Origin: Nitrospirillum amazonense
GTDB lineage: Bacteria; Pseudomonadota; Alphaproteobacteria; Azospirillales; Azospirillaceae
Length of the DNA stretch: 59,129 nt
Direction: 5' to 3'
Assembly (NCBI RefSeq): GCF_007828035.1
Contig: NZ_VITV01000014.1
Span: 56,552-115,680, forward strand
Below the pieces are notes generated by a model. The model did not search any database. It was not told where the DNA came from and worked only from the letters and a program-made list of their open reading frames with translations. Every line of letters starts with the position of its first letter. The first letter of the stretch is position 1. The translations under genes were made by a program, and so were the position numbers. Of the stretch, positions 26,921 through 35,405 are shown one piece after another.

Positions 26921-28711
26921 ATGGACAAGCGTGGCGCAGGGCGTGAGCTGGCCCGGTCGGCCTGGGGTTTCTTCCGGGATTTCCGAACCCACGCCGGCGG
27001 CGATGGGCTGAAGGCCGCCATCCTGATCATGCTGGGCGCGGGACTGGAGGGTGTCGGCCTGGTGCTGTTGGTCCCGCTGCTGGCTCTGGTGGTGGGGGGC
27101 GACCGTGGGGGCTGGGCAGCGGCGCTGGCGGGGCGCTTGCCGTGGCGGTCCGCCGGCGACGATCCCCTGGTCCGGCTGCTGCCGTTGCTGGCCTGCTTCG
27201 CCCTGCTGGTGGGCCTGAGGGCGGTTGTGTTGTGGCACCGGGATGTATTGCTGGCCACCCTGCGCATTGGCTTTGTCGAGGCGCAGCGCACGCGGCTGGT
27301 GGCTCGGCTGGTCGCCGCACCCTGGACGCGGCTGTCGACCTTGCCGCATGCCCGGGTCAACCATCTGCTCAGCAGCGACATCATCCTGACCGGCGCCTGC
27401 GCCCATTTCATGCTTCAGGGCGCCACCTCCCTGTTTCTCCTGCTGGTGCAGTGGGGGCTGGCCTGCCTGTTCTCTGTCCCCCTGGCGGCCGTCACCGGTG
27501 CACTGTTGGCGGTGGCCACTCTGGCCCTGCTGCCGCAACTGGCGCGGTCGCGCCGCCTGGGGCGCGAGGTGGCCGATGCCAATCTGCACCTGGCCACCAG
27601 CGGCGCCCAATTCCTGGGGGGGCTCAAGCTGGCGCTCAGCCAGAACATGCAGCAGCGCTTCGCCGATGAGTTCAACGGCACCCTGGGCCGGCTGATGGGC
27701 CGCCAGGTCGCCCTGACTCGGGAACAGACCAAGGCGCAGTTGGCCTTCACCACGCTGGCATCCCTGGCGGGGGCCGCCGCCATCGTGGTGGGGGTCTGGG
27801 CGCTGGACGTGCCGCCGGCGGTGCTTATCGTCTTCGTGCTGGTGCTGGCGCGGATGAGCGCCCCGGCTGCCCAGTTGCAGCAGGGCGCCCAGCAGTTCGC
27901 CAACTTCCTGCCGTCGTACGAGAAGATCCGGGCGCTGGAGGCGGAGTTGGCTGACGCCGCGCCGGCGGCGGCCGAGATCGCGGACGGCGGCGCCTTCGCC
28001 GGCCCGCAGCCCATCCGCTTCCACCAGGTCAGTTACCGCCACCCCGGCGGCGACCGGGGCGTGTTCGGCCTGGACTTGGCCCTTGAGGCCGGCAGCTTCG
28101 TTGGTGTGACGGGCGCCTCCGGTGCCGGCAAGACCACCTTCGCCGATCTGTTGGTCGGCCTGACGGCGCCCGATACCGGCACCATCACCGTGGGCGACCG
28201 GACCTTGGCCGGTGCCGCGCGGCGGCAATGGGCGGCCGCCATCGCCTATGCGCCGCAGGACACCTTCCTGTTCCATGACAGCATCCGCGCCAACCTGGCC
28301 TGGGCCAACCCCTCGGCCAGCGAGGCGGACATGCGCGCCGCCCTTGGCCTGGTGGGCGCCGGCGCCCTGGTGGACCGTCTGCCGCAGGGTCTGGACACGG
28401 TGGTGGGCGCCCAGGGCGGCCTGCTATCGGGCGGGGAGCGCCAGCGCCTGGCCCTGGCTCGCGCGCTGATGCGTGAGCCGCCTTTGCTGGCGCTGGATGA
28501 AAGCACCGGCGCCATCGACATCGCGGGGGAGCGCGCCCTGCTGGCCGGTCTGGCGACGCTGCCGTGGCGGCCCACCATCGTGCTGATCGCCCACCGGCGG
28601 GAAAGCCTGATGCTGTGCGATCGCGTCCTGGAATTCGCCGAAGGTCGTGTCATCGCCGACCGCCAAATGGGTGCGCCCGCCGCTCAGGCGTCGGCCCACA
28701 GGGCGCGGTAG
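26921..28711 (+). CDS. ABC transporter, fused permease and ATPase (exporter type)
   Basis: 596 residues. An N-terminal transmembrane domain (about 25-310) has six likely helices, followed by a nucleotide-binding domain with Walker A GASGAGKTT, the Q-loop in YAPQDTFLFHDS, signature LLSGGERQRLALARAL, Walker B LLALDES and the H-loop IAHR. This is the half-size exporter architecture used for lipids, glycolipids or peptides; two copies form a dimer. ATG at 26921 gives MDKRGAGREL. Its end overlaps the end of the opposing gene by 28 bp. In this setting it may flip a lipid-linked sugar or lipid product; the substrate is not shown by sequence. Confidence 0.9.
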   Translation: MDKRGAGRELARSAWGFFRDFRTHAGGDGLKAAILIMLGAGLEGVGLVLLVPLLALVVGGDRGGWAAALAGRLPWRSAGDDPLVRLLPLLACFALLVGLRAVVLWHRDVLLATLRIGFVEAQRTRLVARLVAAPWTRLSTLPHARVNHLLSSDIILTGACAHFMLQGATSLFLLLVQWGLACLFSVPLAAVTGALLAVATLALLPQLARSRRLGREVADANLHLATSGAQFLGGLKLALSQNMQQRFADEFNGTLGRLMGRQVALTREQTKAQLAFTTLASLAGAAAIVVGVWALDVPPAVLIVFVLVLARMSAPAAQLQQGAQQFANFLPSYEKIRALEAELADAAPAAAEIADGGAFAGPQPIRFHQVSYRHPGGDRGVFGLDLALEAGSFVGVTGASGAGKTTFADLLVGLTAPDTGTITVGDRTLAGAARRQWAAAIAYAPQDTFLFHDSIRANLAWANPSASEADMRAALGLVGAGALVDRLPQGLDTVVGAQGGLLSGGERQRLALARALMREPPLLALDESTGAIDIAGERALLAGLATLPWRPTIVLIAHRRESLMLCDRVLEFAEGRVIADRQMGAPAAQASAHRAR

Positions 28712-30165
28712 CTGGCGGCAATCGCCTCCACCCGCCGTAGGCCGGCGGCCAGGTTCGGGATCTGGGTGGCGCGGCGCGATGCCTTGGGCAGGGCCGCCAA
28801 CGTGGGGATCAGGGCCTCCATGTCGGCCACCACCCGGGCATGTCCCGCCTCCGCCAAGTGGCCGAAAGGGCCGGTGGCGTCGGCACTGAGGAACAGGGAC
28901 GGCACACCGAAGGGTACCGCCTCCGCCGCCACGCCGGAGGCCAGTGACACCACAGCGTCCATATGGCGCAGCAGCGCCGGCAGCGGCAGGGCCGAGGCGG
29001 GATCGATGCGGATGTTCGGGCCGCTCAGCGCCAGCAACCGGGCATGGCGCCGGTCGTTCCCCCGCCCGGCGGCGGGGTGGCGGCGGATCCACCAGCGCCA
29101 ATCCGGTGGGCCCGCCGCGATGCGGTCGGCCACAGCATCCCAAGTCGCGGACGGACCGGTGGTCTGCAGGGCCACCAGGATATCGCGCTGGGCGTCGCCG
29201 GCGGCGGCCTGGCGGAACCGTTCGTCCCAGGCCCGGGTACGCGGATTGGCATCGTCGAGAAAGGGGCCCAGGCGGGGATGGCCGCCGGCCAGGGCCTGGT
29301 GCCAATGCCCATCCGCCCAGGCGCTGATATGGGCGGCATCGGCCGGGTCCCAGGTCCAGAACAGCGCGGGCAAGGTGGTGTAGCCTTCGGTGCCAGCGCC
29401 CGCCCAGCCATAGGCCTTGTGCCGCCCGCCTTGGGGGCAATGCTGCACATCCACCGACAGGATGCCGCGCCGCCGGCAGGCGAGCGCCAGGGCGGATCCC
29501 AAGCCGGCATACCAGGTGGTGGTGAAAGACAGGCGCGGCTGGGCAATGTCCAGCACCAGGCCCAAGGCCTGGGCCCGGGCGCGCAGCCCCACGGCCCGCT
29601 GCGCCAGGCGTTCCGGCCGCAAGGATGGCGCCGGCACCCCCTGGCGGGCCAGGAAGTCCACCACCTCAGCATGGTCCGGCAGGTCCAGCGGCGCGCGGAC
29701 CAGCGGGGCCAGCGCCTGAGCGGCGCTTGTGATCAGGTCGACCGCCAGGGTGGGCCGGCGCCAGGGCGTGCGCCGGCCGGGTTGCAGGTGCAGGCAGCGC
29801 GCCCCGTCGTCCTCAAGCACCGCCATGAGGGGTTCGCCATAGCGATCCTCCCAGGCGCCGTCGATGCGCTCCACCGACACGCCGTCGCCCAGGAACAGGA
29901 TGTCGGCCCGGTGGGGCCGAAGGATGACGTTGTCCCGGCGTCCCAGTGTCGCCAGCGGGTGGGCCAGGGTGCGCAAGCCGCGCGCGACCCGGGATGGCTG
30001 GCCGGCCTCAGGGTCGGCCACATGCTGACGGTAGAGGTCAAGGTACAGGTCCATGCGCGCCGGCGGCCACAGATGGGCGTCGCCACTGGTCCAGCGGCTG
30101 ACGGCGAAGCGTGCCTCGATCTCCGCCACCAGGGCCAGGTATTGGGTGTGGAGGGGTGTCGCCAT
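28684..30165 (-). CDS. Unrecognised protein of the polysaccharide locus, possibly a glycosyltransferase
   Basis: 493 residues, no signal peptide or membrane helix. I do not recognise a named family. The second half looks like a GT-B-type glycosyltransferase domain: RDILVALQTTG, then WWIRRHP, LLRHMDAVVSLASGVAAEAVPFGVPSLFLSADA, which resembles the nucleotide-sugar site of capsule-type transferases (serine/glycine, then EA..G.P). The middle has SVDVQHCPQGGRHKAYGWAG, similar to the region around QHG motifs in surface-polysaccharide transferases. It lies 6 bp after the nucleotidyltransferase-like gene and probably forms an operon with it. Role in sugar transfer is inference. Confidence 0.75.
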   Translation of the reverse strand: MATPLHTQYLALVAEIEARFAVSRWTSGDAHLWPPARMDLYLDLYRQHVADPEAGQPSRVARGLRTLAHPLATLGRRDNVILRPHRADILFLGDGVSVERIDGAWEDRYGEPLMAVLEDDGARCLHLQPGRRTPWRRPTLAVDLITSAAQALAPLVRAPLDLPDHAEVVDFLARQGVPAPSLRPERLAQRAVGLRARAQALGLVLDIAQPRLSFTTTWYAGLGSALALACRRRGILSVDVQHCPQGGRHKAYGWAGAGTEGYTTLPALFWTWDPADAAHISAWADGHWHQALAGGHPRLGPFLDDANPRTRAWDERFRQAAAGDAQRDILVALQTTGPSATWDAVADRIAAGPPDWRWWIRRHPAAGRGNDRRHARLLALSGPNIRIDPASALPLPALLRHMDAVVSLASGVAAEAVPFGVPSLFLSADATGPFGHLAEAGHARVVADMEALIPTLAALPKASRRATQIPNLAAGLRRVEAIAASYRALWADA

Positions 30166-30171
30166 GGCCGC

Positions 30172-31071
30172 CTACCGGGCCGCCAGCTCATCCATGCGCG
30201 CCTGCCACGCCGCTTCGATCTTCAGGCGCATCTCATCCCACATGCTGTGGGACTCCCGGGTGGAGCGGGTCCAGGCGCCTTTCAGCCGGTCGGTTTCATT
30301 GAAGCGGTGGATCTTGCGCCGCGCCTCCAGCCCCTCCAGTGCGCGGCCCAGGGGGCTGGCCAGCAGCCACTCCCCGGCGCGCTTCAGGGCCGTGGTGTAG
30401 GGGACGCAGTTCAGGCTGCCTAACGGCGCCCCCACGGCGTTAGGCAGCCAGTCGGCTGTCCAGGCGTTGGCATCCCGCACCGTCTCGTACACGTCCGGGC
30501 CATACAGCGGGATCATCTGGCACAGCTCCTGTGCGTCATATAGGCTGCGGCGCGCCAGGGGCAGGGCCGCCAGCGACAGGAAGGTGTTGGGGCAGAACAG
30601 GCCGTTCGCCAGCTTGGCGTCCATCAGGGCCAGCAGGCGGCAGAAGGCGCGCGTGCGCCACATGGTGCCGGCGTCGGTGACCAGCAGGAAGTCGATGTCG
30701 CCGTCGGGGGGGAAGTTGCCGGCGGCCAGAGAGCCCGTCATCGCCACCATGCGCACGTTGGGCAGGCTGGCCAGGAAGCGGGCATAGCGCCGCGCGGTCG
30801 GCCATTGCCGGCGCGACAGCTCCCGCCGGGTACGGCGGATGGCGAACAGGTCGGTTCGGCCGCGCAGGGCGTGATAGATGCCGTCCGTTTCCAGGTGGCG
30901 GGCCAGGGCCGGGCCGCCCAGCGCGTGCTGCACGTCGCCCGGCGTGCAGCGGATGCCATGCAGGTAGCGGTGGATTTCAGGCGCGGACACCGGGAAATGG
31001 AAAATATCCCGATAGGCGATCGTCGAGTAAATCGCCGTTTCCAGTTTATTCATCGTAAGGACGATGGTCAT
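30172..31071 (-). CDS. Nucleotidyltransferase-domain protein with an N-terminal winged-helix-like region
   Basis: 299 residues. The Pol-beta-type nucleotidyltransferase signature is near residues 110-130: MTGSLAAGNFPPDGDIDFLL, a GS followed by a DxD pair of metal ligands. The first 90 residues (IYSTIAYRDIFHFPVSAPEIHRYL) look like a small helix-turn-helix fold. Proteins of this shape occur in exopolysaccharide clusters, but their reaction has not been clearly shown. Start at 31071 has AGGGGA six bases upstream. It is the first gene of a two-gene unit with the gene at 28684-30165. Confidence 0.82.
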   Translation of the reverse strand: MTIVLTMNKLETAIYSTIAYRDIFHFPVSAPEIHRYLHGIRCTPGDVQHALGGPALARHLETDGIYHALRGRTDLFAIRRTRRELSRRQWPTARRYARFLASLPNVRMVAMTGSLAAGNFPPDGDIDFLLVTDAGTMWRTRAFCRLLALMDAKLANGLFCPNTFLSLAALPLARRSLYDAQELCQMIPLYGPDVYETVRDANAWTADWLPNAVGAPLGSLNCVPYTTALKRAGEWLLASPLGRALEGLEARRKIHRFNETDRLKGAWTRSTRESHSMWDEMRLKIEAAWQARMDELAAR

Positions 31072-31196
31072 GAAATCCCCTGTCGGCCAATCAATATTGG
31101 CGTCCGTGCATTCGGATTATTTATTTTAAAAGGCGCATTGTTTATTTTATTTATGCTGGATATGCTGCGCCATCGATGTTTGATTTTTGGTGGGTC
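31072..31196. promoter_or_regulatory. AT-rich divergent promoter region with a palindrome
   Basis: 125 bp between the nucleotidyltransferase-like gene (minus) and a radical SAM gene (plus). It is among the most AT-rich stretches in the window. A perfect inverted repeat GCCAAT-CAAT-ATTGGC lies at 31086-31101, close to the minus-strand start. No copy of the GGGGAATA-N15-CCGTC motif is present, so these two units are probably under different control from their neighbours. Confidence 0.45.
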
Positions 31197-32615
31197 ATGG
31201 CCATCCGACACAAGGTCGTCCTTTACAACCCCGCGGCTGTCTTCCACACCATGCCGCTGGGCCTGCTGGCCATCGGTTCCAATCTTGATCCCGCGCGCTT
31301 CGATGTGCGCATCATCGACGCGCGGATCGAGGCGGACCCCTTGGACGCGGTGCTGCGGGCTATCGACGGCGCGTTGTGCTTCGGCGTCACCATGCTGACC
31401 GGCCGGCCGCTGGGCGACGCGCTGGCCATGCTGCGGGCGGTGAAGCGGGCGCGGCCCGACCTCACCACCGTGGCCGGCGGCTGGCATCCCTCCCTGTTCC
31501 CGGTGGAGACGCTGGACGAACCCAGCATCGACATCACCGTGGCGGGGCAGGGTGAGCGCACCTTCGCGGAGATCATGGACCGTCTGGCCGAGGGCGATGA
31601 TGTTGAGGGCATCGCCGGTGTCGCCTACCGCGACGGTGACCGCGTGGTGCGCACCAAGGCGCGGCATCTGGAAAGCCTGGACGCCTTCGCTCCGCCCAAC
31701 TTCGACCTGATCCCGGTGGAGCGGTACTTCGAGCTCAAGGGCCGGCGGCAGCTGGACTATATCGGCTCCATCGGCTGCAACTTCCGCTGCGCCTTCTGCG
31801 CCGACCCCTTCGTCTATGGTCGCGACTGGAAGGCGACCTCGGCCAGCCGCATGGGGGTGGAGATCGAAGCGCTGTGGCGCCGTTATCGCTTCACCGACCT
31901 GAATTTCCAGGACGAGACCTACTTCACCCACCGCCACCGCGTGGCCGACATCTGTGAGGAGTTCCTGCGCCGGGGGCTGGACTTCACCTGGGCCGGCACC
32001 ATGCGCGCCGACCAGGGCGTGCGCCTGCCGGACGAGATCTGGCGCCTGTGCGTCCGGTCCGGCCTGCGCCGCGTGCTGGTGGGGGTGGAGACCGGGTCGC
32101 ACGAGATGATGAAGCGCATCAAGAAGGACACCACCATCGATGCCATCCTGGAGACGGCGGCCAAGTGCCGGCAGCACGACGTCGCCGTCATCTTCTCCTT
32201 CATCGTGGGCTTCCCGGAGGAGACGGAGGACCAGGTCGAGGCGACGCTGGGCCTGATCAAGACCCTGCGGGCCATGAGCCCAAAGTTCGAAACGCCGCTG
32301 TTCTACTACAAGCCCTATCCCGGCTCGGCCCTGGCCGCCGCCGTGGCGGACCAGACGCCGCGCACCCTGGACGACTGGGCGCGGTTCGATTATGTGGCGG
32401 GGCCGGCCGGCACCTGGGTGCCGCCGCATCTCTACCGCCGCATCGAGCGCTTCAAGTTCTACAACAAGTATGCCGCAGGCACCGCAGTCACGGGTCAGGG
32501 TGCCGGCCGTCTGCTGCGCCGGGTGGCGCGCTGGCGCATCGACCACGACGTCTACGCCGCCCCGGTGGAGAAGTTCCTGGTCCAGCATCTGCGCCCCGAA
32601 CCCTCCCTATCCTGA
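31197..32615 (+). CDS. B12-binding-domain radical SAM enzyme (1)
   Basis: 472 residues. The N-terminal third is a cobalamin-binding Rossmann domain (VVLYNPAAVF, VAGGWHPSLFP, ITVAGQGERTF). The radical SAM domain follows, with the [4Fe-4S] motif GCNFRCAFC near residues 195-203 and later EVETGS-type and SFIVGFPEET blocks. Such enzymes carry out methylations or C-C/C-O rearrangements on unactivated carbon. The length and order match the BchE/HpnJ-like class. ATG at 31197 is preferred over 31176, since GGTGGG lies upstream. It stands alone on the plus strand, overlapping the end of the opposing glycosyltransferase gene by 9 bp. Substrate unknown. Confidence 0.9.
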   Translation: MAIRHKVVLYNPAAVFHTMPLGLLAIGSNLDPARFDVRIIDARIEADPLDAVLRAIDGALCFGVTMLTGRPLGDALAMLRAVKRARPDLTTVAGGWHPSLFPVETLDEPSIDITVAGQGERTFAEIMDRLAEGDDVEGIAGVAYRDGDRVVRTKARHLESLDAFAPPNFDLIPVERYFELKGRRQLDYIGSIGCNFRCAFCADPFVYGRDWKATSASRMGVEIEALWRRYRFTDLNFQDETYFTHRHRVADICEEFLRRGLDFTWAGTMRADQGVRLPDEIWRLCVRSGLRRVLVGVETGSHEMMKRIKKDTTIDAILETAAKCRQHDVAVIFSFIVGFPEETEDQVEATLGLIKTLRAMSPKFETPLFYYKPYPGSALAAAVADQTPRTLDDWARFDYVAGPAGTWVPPHLYRRIERFKFYNKYAAGTAVTGQGAGRLLRRVARWRIDHDVYAAPVEKFLVQHLRPEPSLS

Positions 32616-33884
32616 GGCCTGTTCCGCGTCGATCAGCGGGGCACCGGCCGGCGCGTCCCGCGTCGCGGACTTGGGCCGCAGGGCCATTTCCCAGGCGCGC
32701 TCGAACCCGGCCGGCGACAGGGCGCGGCGCACGAAGGCGGCTCCCTTGCGCGCGGCGTCGGCCCACAGGTCGGCATAGGCCTCGGGCTGCGTCAGATAGG
32801 GCCCCCATTGATCCTCTGGCAGCGTCAGGGGATACCCCGGCGCGCGCAGGCCCTCCATCGCCGTGCGGTTGCCCAGCACGGGGCAACCCCAGGCCCAGGC
32901 CTCCGCCACCTTGGTCTTGATGCCGCCGGCCACCAGCGCCGGCACCAGGGCGATGCTGCCGGGCCGGTAGACCTGCGCCAGGTCGTCGGCATAGCCGTGC
33001 CAGTGCACGCCGGGCACATCGGCCAGGGGGCGGGTCTGGCGGCCGTGGATGTGCAGCGGCGTGGCCGGTTTCAGGCGCCACCATTGATCCAGCAGGAAAT
33101 CGATGGCCGTGCGGTTCTGCAACTGCCGGTCGCTGCCGATGAAGACGAAGCGCAACGGCGCATGGCCGTGCCCCCACGGCTCCGCCCGCAGGGGCACGCC
33201 TGGCGGGATGGCGCGCACCACCGGCGGCCCCCCCTTGGACAGGGCGTCCGGGGGCGCGTGCCGGCACAGCATCTGCCGTTCCACCGGCGACAGCAGCACC
33301 GTAGCGCTGGAAGCCAGCATCACCTCCCGCTCCGCCGCCGGCAGGGTGCGGGCCTCATAGGCCGTCACCAGCCGGGCCAACGGCCCTTCCGCCAGGCGGC
33401 GGGCCCAGCGGGGGAAGTGCGGGCCGACATGGCCGGTTAGCAGGGGCAGGCGGTGATGACGCAGATAGGTCATGCGCCGGGACATCAGGTCGTCGAAATC
33501 GGTGACGATGTGCAGGTCGGGCAGGGCGCGGCGCAGGGTGCGCAGCAGGGTCTGGCAGCGCACGGTGTCGAGGTAGACGGCGTCGAACGCCCCCGCGGCG
33601 ATGCGCGCCGCCACCCGTTCCGCTTCCAGGGGGCCGGCGTACAGCAGGCATTGCAAGGGCGGCGGGCGCCCGCTCGCCAGGCCCGCCAGCCAGGCGGCGG
33701 CGGCGCCCAGGCGGTCGGCCCTGCCGCCCTGCAGCACGGAATGCAGGGTGATCACCTCCACCACATGCTGGCGGCGCAGGGCCACCAGGATGTGGCCCAT
33801 GATGGGGGTGCGGCCGTTGCGCTGGGCCAGGTCGCGGGTCGTCACGAAGGCGATCCGCAAGGCGGGTCTGGAATGGCTGTCCAT
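32607..33884 (-). CDS. Glycosyltransferase, GT-B fold (family 4/1-like)
   Basis: 425 residues, no membrane segments. The N-terminal half starts IAFVTTRDLAQRNGR and includes YLDTVRCQTLLRTL and VTDFDDLMSRR; the C-terminal half has LRFVFIGSDR, VHWHGYADDLAQVYRPGSIALVPALVAGGIKTKVAEAWAWGCPVLGN. That last block is the classic donor-site region of GT-B enzymes, here with GGIKTK followed by the EAWA..G.PV pattern. It would add a sugar to the lipid-linked repeat in the cytoplasm. Preceded by ECF-type promoter site 4. Donor and acceptor sugars unknown. Confidence 0.88.
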   Translation of the reverse strand: MDSHSRPALRIAFVTTRDLAQRNGRTPIMGHILVALRRQHVVEVITLHSVLQGGRADRLGAAAAWLAGLASGRPPPLQCLLYAGPLEAERVAARIAAGAFDAVYLDTVRCQTLLRTLRRALPDLHIVTDFDDLMSRRMTYLRHHRLPLLTGHVGPHFPRWARRLAEGPLARLVTAYEARTLPAAEREVMLASSATVLLSPVERQMLCRHAPPDALSKGGPPVVRAIPPGVPLRAEPWGHGHAPLRFVFIGSDRQLQNRTAIDFLLDQWWRLKPATPLHIHGRQTRPLADVPGVHWHGYADDLAQVYRPGSIALVPALVAGGIKTKVAEAWAWGCPVLGNRTAMEGLRAPGYPLTLPEDQWGPYLTQPEAYADLWADAARKGAAFVRRALSPAGFERAWEMALRPKSATRDAPAGAPLIDAEQASG

Positions 33885-33928
33885 GGGTCTACCTGAGGCG
33901 GGCGCATCCCATGTGCGCCTATCCCCAG

Positions 33929-33956
33929 GACGGATGGCGGTGCCGGTCTATTCCCC
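33929..33956 (-). promoter_or_regulatory. ECF-type promoter motif, site 4 (glycosyltransferase)
   Basis: On the minus strand: GGGGAATA-N15-CCGTC, followed by CTGGGGATAGG. The distance from CCGTC to the glycosyltransferase ATG is about 44 bp. The upstream box overlaps the last codons of the preceding polymerase/ligase gene, whose stop TAG is part of GGGGAATAG. Confidence 0.72.
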
Positions 33957-35405
33957 GGCGGGCGCTTTAATCTTGGTGGGCAAGTGATTCATGGCGCAGC
34001 AGAGGGCCAGCGGGATCCACAGGCCGGCGTCGACGAAGGTGTCCTGGTTCAGGAAGCTGAATCCTAAGGCCGCGGCGCTGGCCAGGCGGAAATAGCGGTG
34101 GAAGGCGTCATGCGGCCGGCCGCGGAACAGCTGGCGCCAGAAGAAGACAATGAACAAGGCGAAGCCCACCACCCCGGTTTCCGACAGCAGGCGCAGGAAC
34201 AGGTTCTTGGCGTTGCCCTTTTCCGGCGAATTGGGGTCCAGCCAGCCGATGCCTTCCTTCGCCCCCTGGGTGAACAGCTGGGTGGTGAAGGCCCAGTCGG
34301 GGGCGTATTCGCCGAAATAGCGGTAGTTGTTGCCCAGGGACACGCCGAAGACGGGGTGGTCCAGCCAGGTCAGGCCGGCAGCCTCGGCCGCGGCGAAGCG
34401 GCCGGCCAGGGCCAGGGCGTCGGTGACGCCGGTGGCGACGTCCCCGCCGGCCAAGCTGTTGAGGTCGGCGGATTCCGTCAGATAGGCGACCGGCCCCATG
34501 ACGTAGGTGGCGCCGGCGCCCGCCCCCAGGCCGCTCATGGCCACCACCGCGCCGCCGCCGGCTACCAGCACGCCCAGGAAGGTGGCCGCCGCCAGGATGC
34601 GGCCGCGCAGAGCGGCGAGGAAGACGCTGAGCCCCAGCATGGCGACGATGCAGGCGAGACCGAAGCGGGAGCCGGAGAACAACAGGCCGCCGATGGCGAC
34701 GGCGAAGCCGCCGGCCAGGCGCAGGGCGTGGCCGGGCAGGGCCGGCAGCCCCACCCCCTCCTGCCGCGCCATGGCGCGGGCAATCAGGGCGGGGATCAGC
34801 AGCACGATGATCTGGGTGGCCAGCCACGACGGCTCGAACGTCATGCCTTGGGCACGGTTGACCAGGCCGTCGTAGCGCACGGCGATCAGGTCGGTGATGG
34901 CCTGGACGACGCGCAGCAGCTCCCCATGCTGGGCCATGGCCACCACCTGCACCCCTGCGAAGGCGATGGAGACGCCCATGCCGATGAACAGGAAGCGCAG
35001 GGTCATGCGGATGTCGGCGGCGTTGCGGATCTGCAGCCGGGCCACGACGTAGAAGGCCAGGCCCACGCCCCAGGTCAGCAGGGCGCGGACCAAGCTGTCC
35101 AGCGGCGTCTGGCCCTTGAAGGTGTCCGGCGGCTGGACCATCACGACACCCAGGCCACTGATGATGATGTAGAGAGTGAACAGGCTCAGCGCCGCGAAGC
35201 CGTCGCCCGCCAGCCGGGGCCGCTGACCCAGCACCAGCAGGCGGTAGGCGGCCAGGATCAGCAGCAATGCCGCCGGCACGATGGCCAAGGGTCGGGCCAA
35301 CGTGCCGTTGCCGAAGGGCAGCAGCGGCGTGGCCGATACCGGCACGCACAACAGCAGCGCCTGCCATAGACGCCGTTCGATGGGCTGTAGCGGATCGGCT
35401 GTCAT
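33948..35405 (-). CDS. O-antigen polymerase/ligase family membrane protein (Wzy- or WaaL-like)
   Basis: 485 residues with about ten to twelve hydrophobic segments. It begins MTADPLQPIERRL and has the family's central block ATQIIVLLIPALIARA followed by GGLLFSGSRFGLACIVAMLG (the Wzy_C/O-antigen ligase region) and a large loop at about 320-400 with DHPVFGVSLGNNY. This family polymerises repeat units at the periplasmic face of the inner membrane or ligates O-antigen. In a locus with flippase, Wzz-like protein and SLBB exporter, the polymerase role is likelier. Start at 35405 overlaps the flippase stop by ATGA. An upstream in-frame stretch to 36746 is a shadow of the flippase gene. Confidence 0.88.
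   Translation of the reverse strand: MTADPLQPIERRLWQALLLCVPVSATPLLPFGNGTLARPLAIVPAALLLILAAYRLLVLGQRPRLAGDGFAALSLFTLYIIISGLGVVMVQPPDTFKGQTPLDSLVRALLTWGVGLAFYVVARLQIRNAADIRMTLRFLFIGMGVSIAFAGVQVVAMAQHGELLRVVQAITDLIAVRYDGLVNRAQGMTFEPSWLATQIIVLLIPALIARAMARQEGVGLPALPGHALRLAGGFAVAIGGLLFSGSRFGLACIVAMLGLSVFLAALRGRILAAATFLGVLVAGGGAVVAMSGLGAGAGATYVMGPVAYLTESADLNSLAGGDVATGVTDALALAGRFAAAEAAGLTWLDHPVFGVSLGNNYRYFGEYAPDWAFTTQLFTQGAKEGIGWLDPNSPEKGNAKNLFLRLLSETGVVGFALFIVFFWRQLFRGRPHDAFHRYFRLASAAALGFSFLNQDTFVDAGLWIPLALCCAMNHLPTKIKAPAGE

Noticed and set aside
31068-32588. 506-codon open frame on the minus strand opposite radical SAM enzyme 1
   Set aside because: The plus strand has the B12 domain and GCNFRCAFC motif; the minus frame has no recognisable feature.
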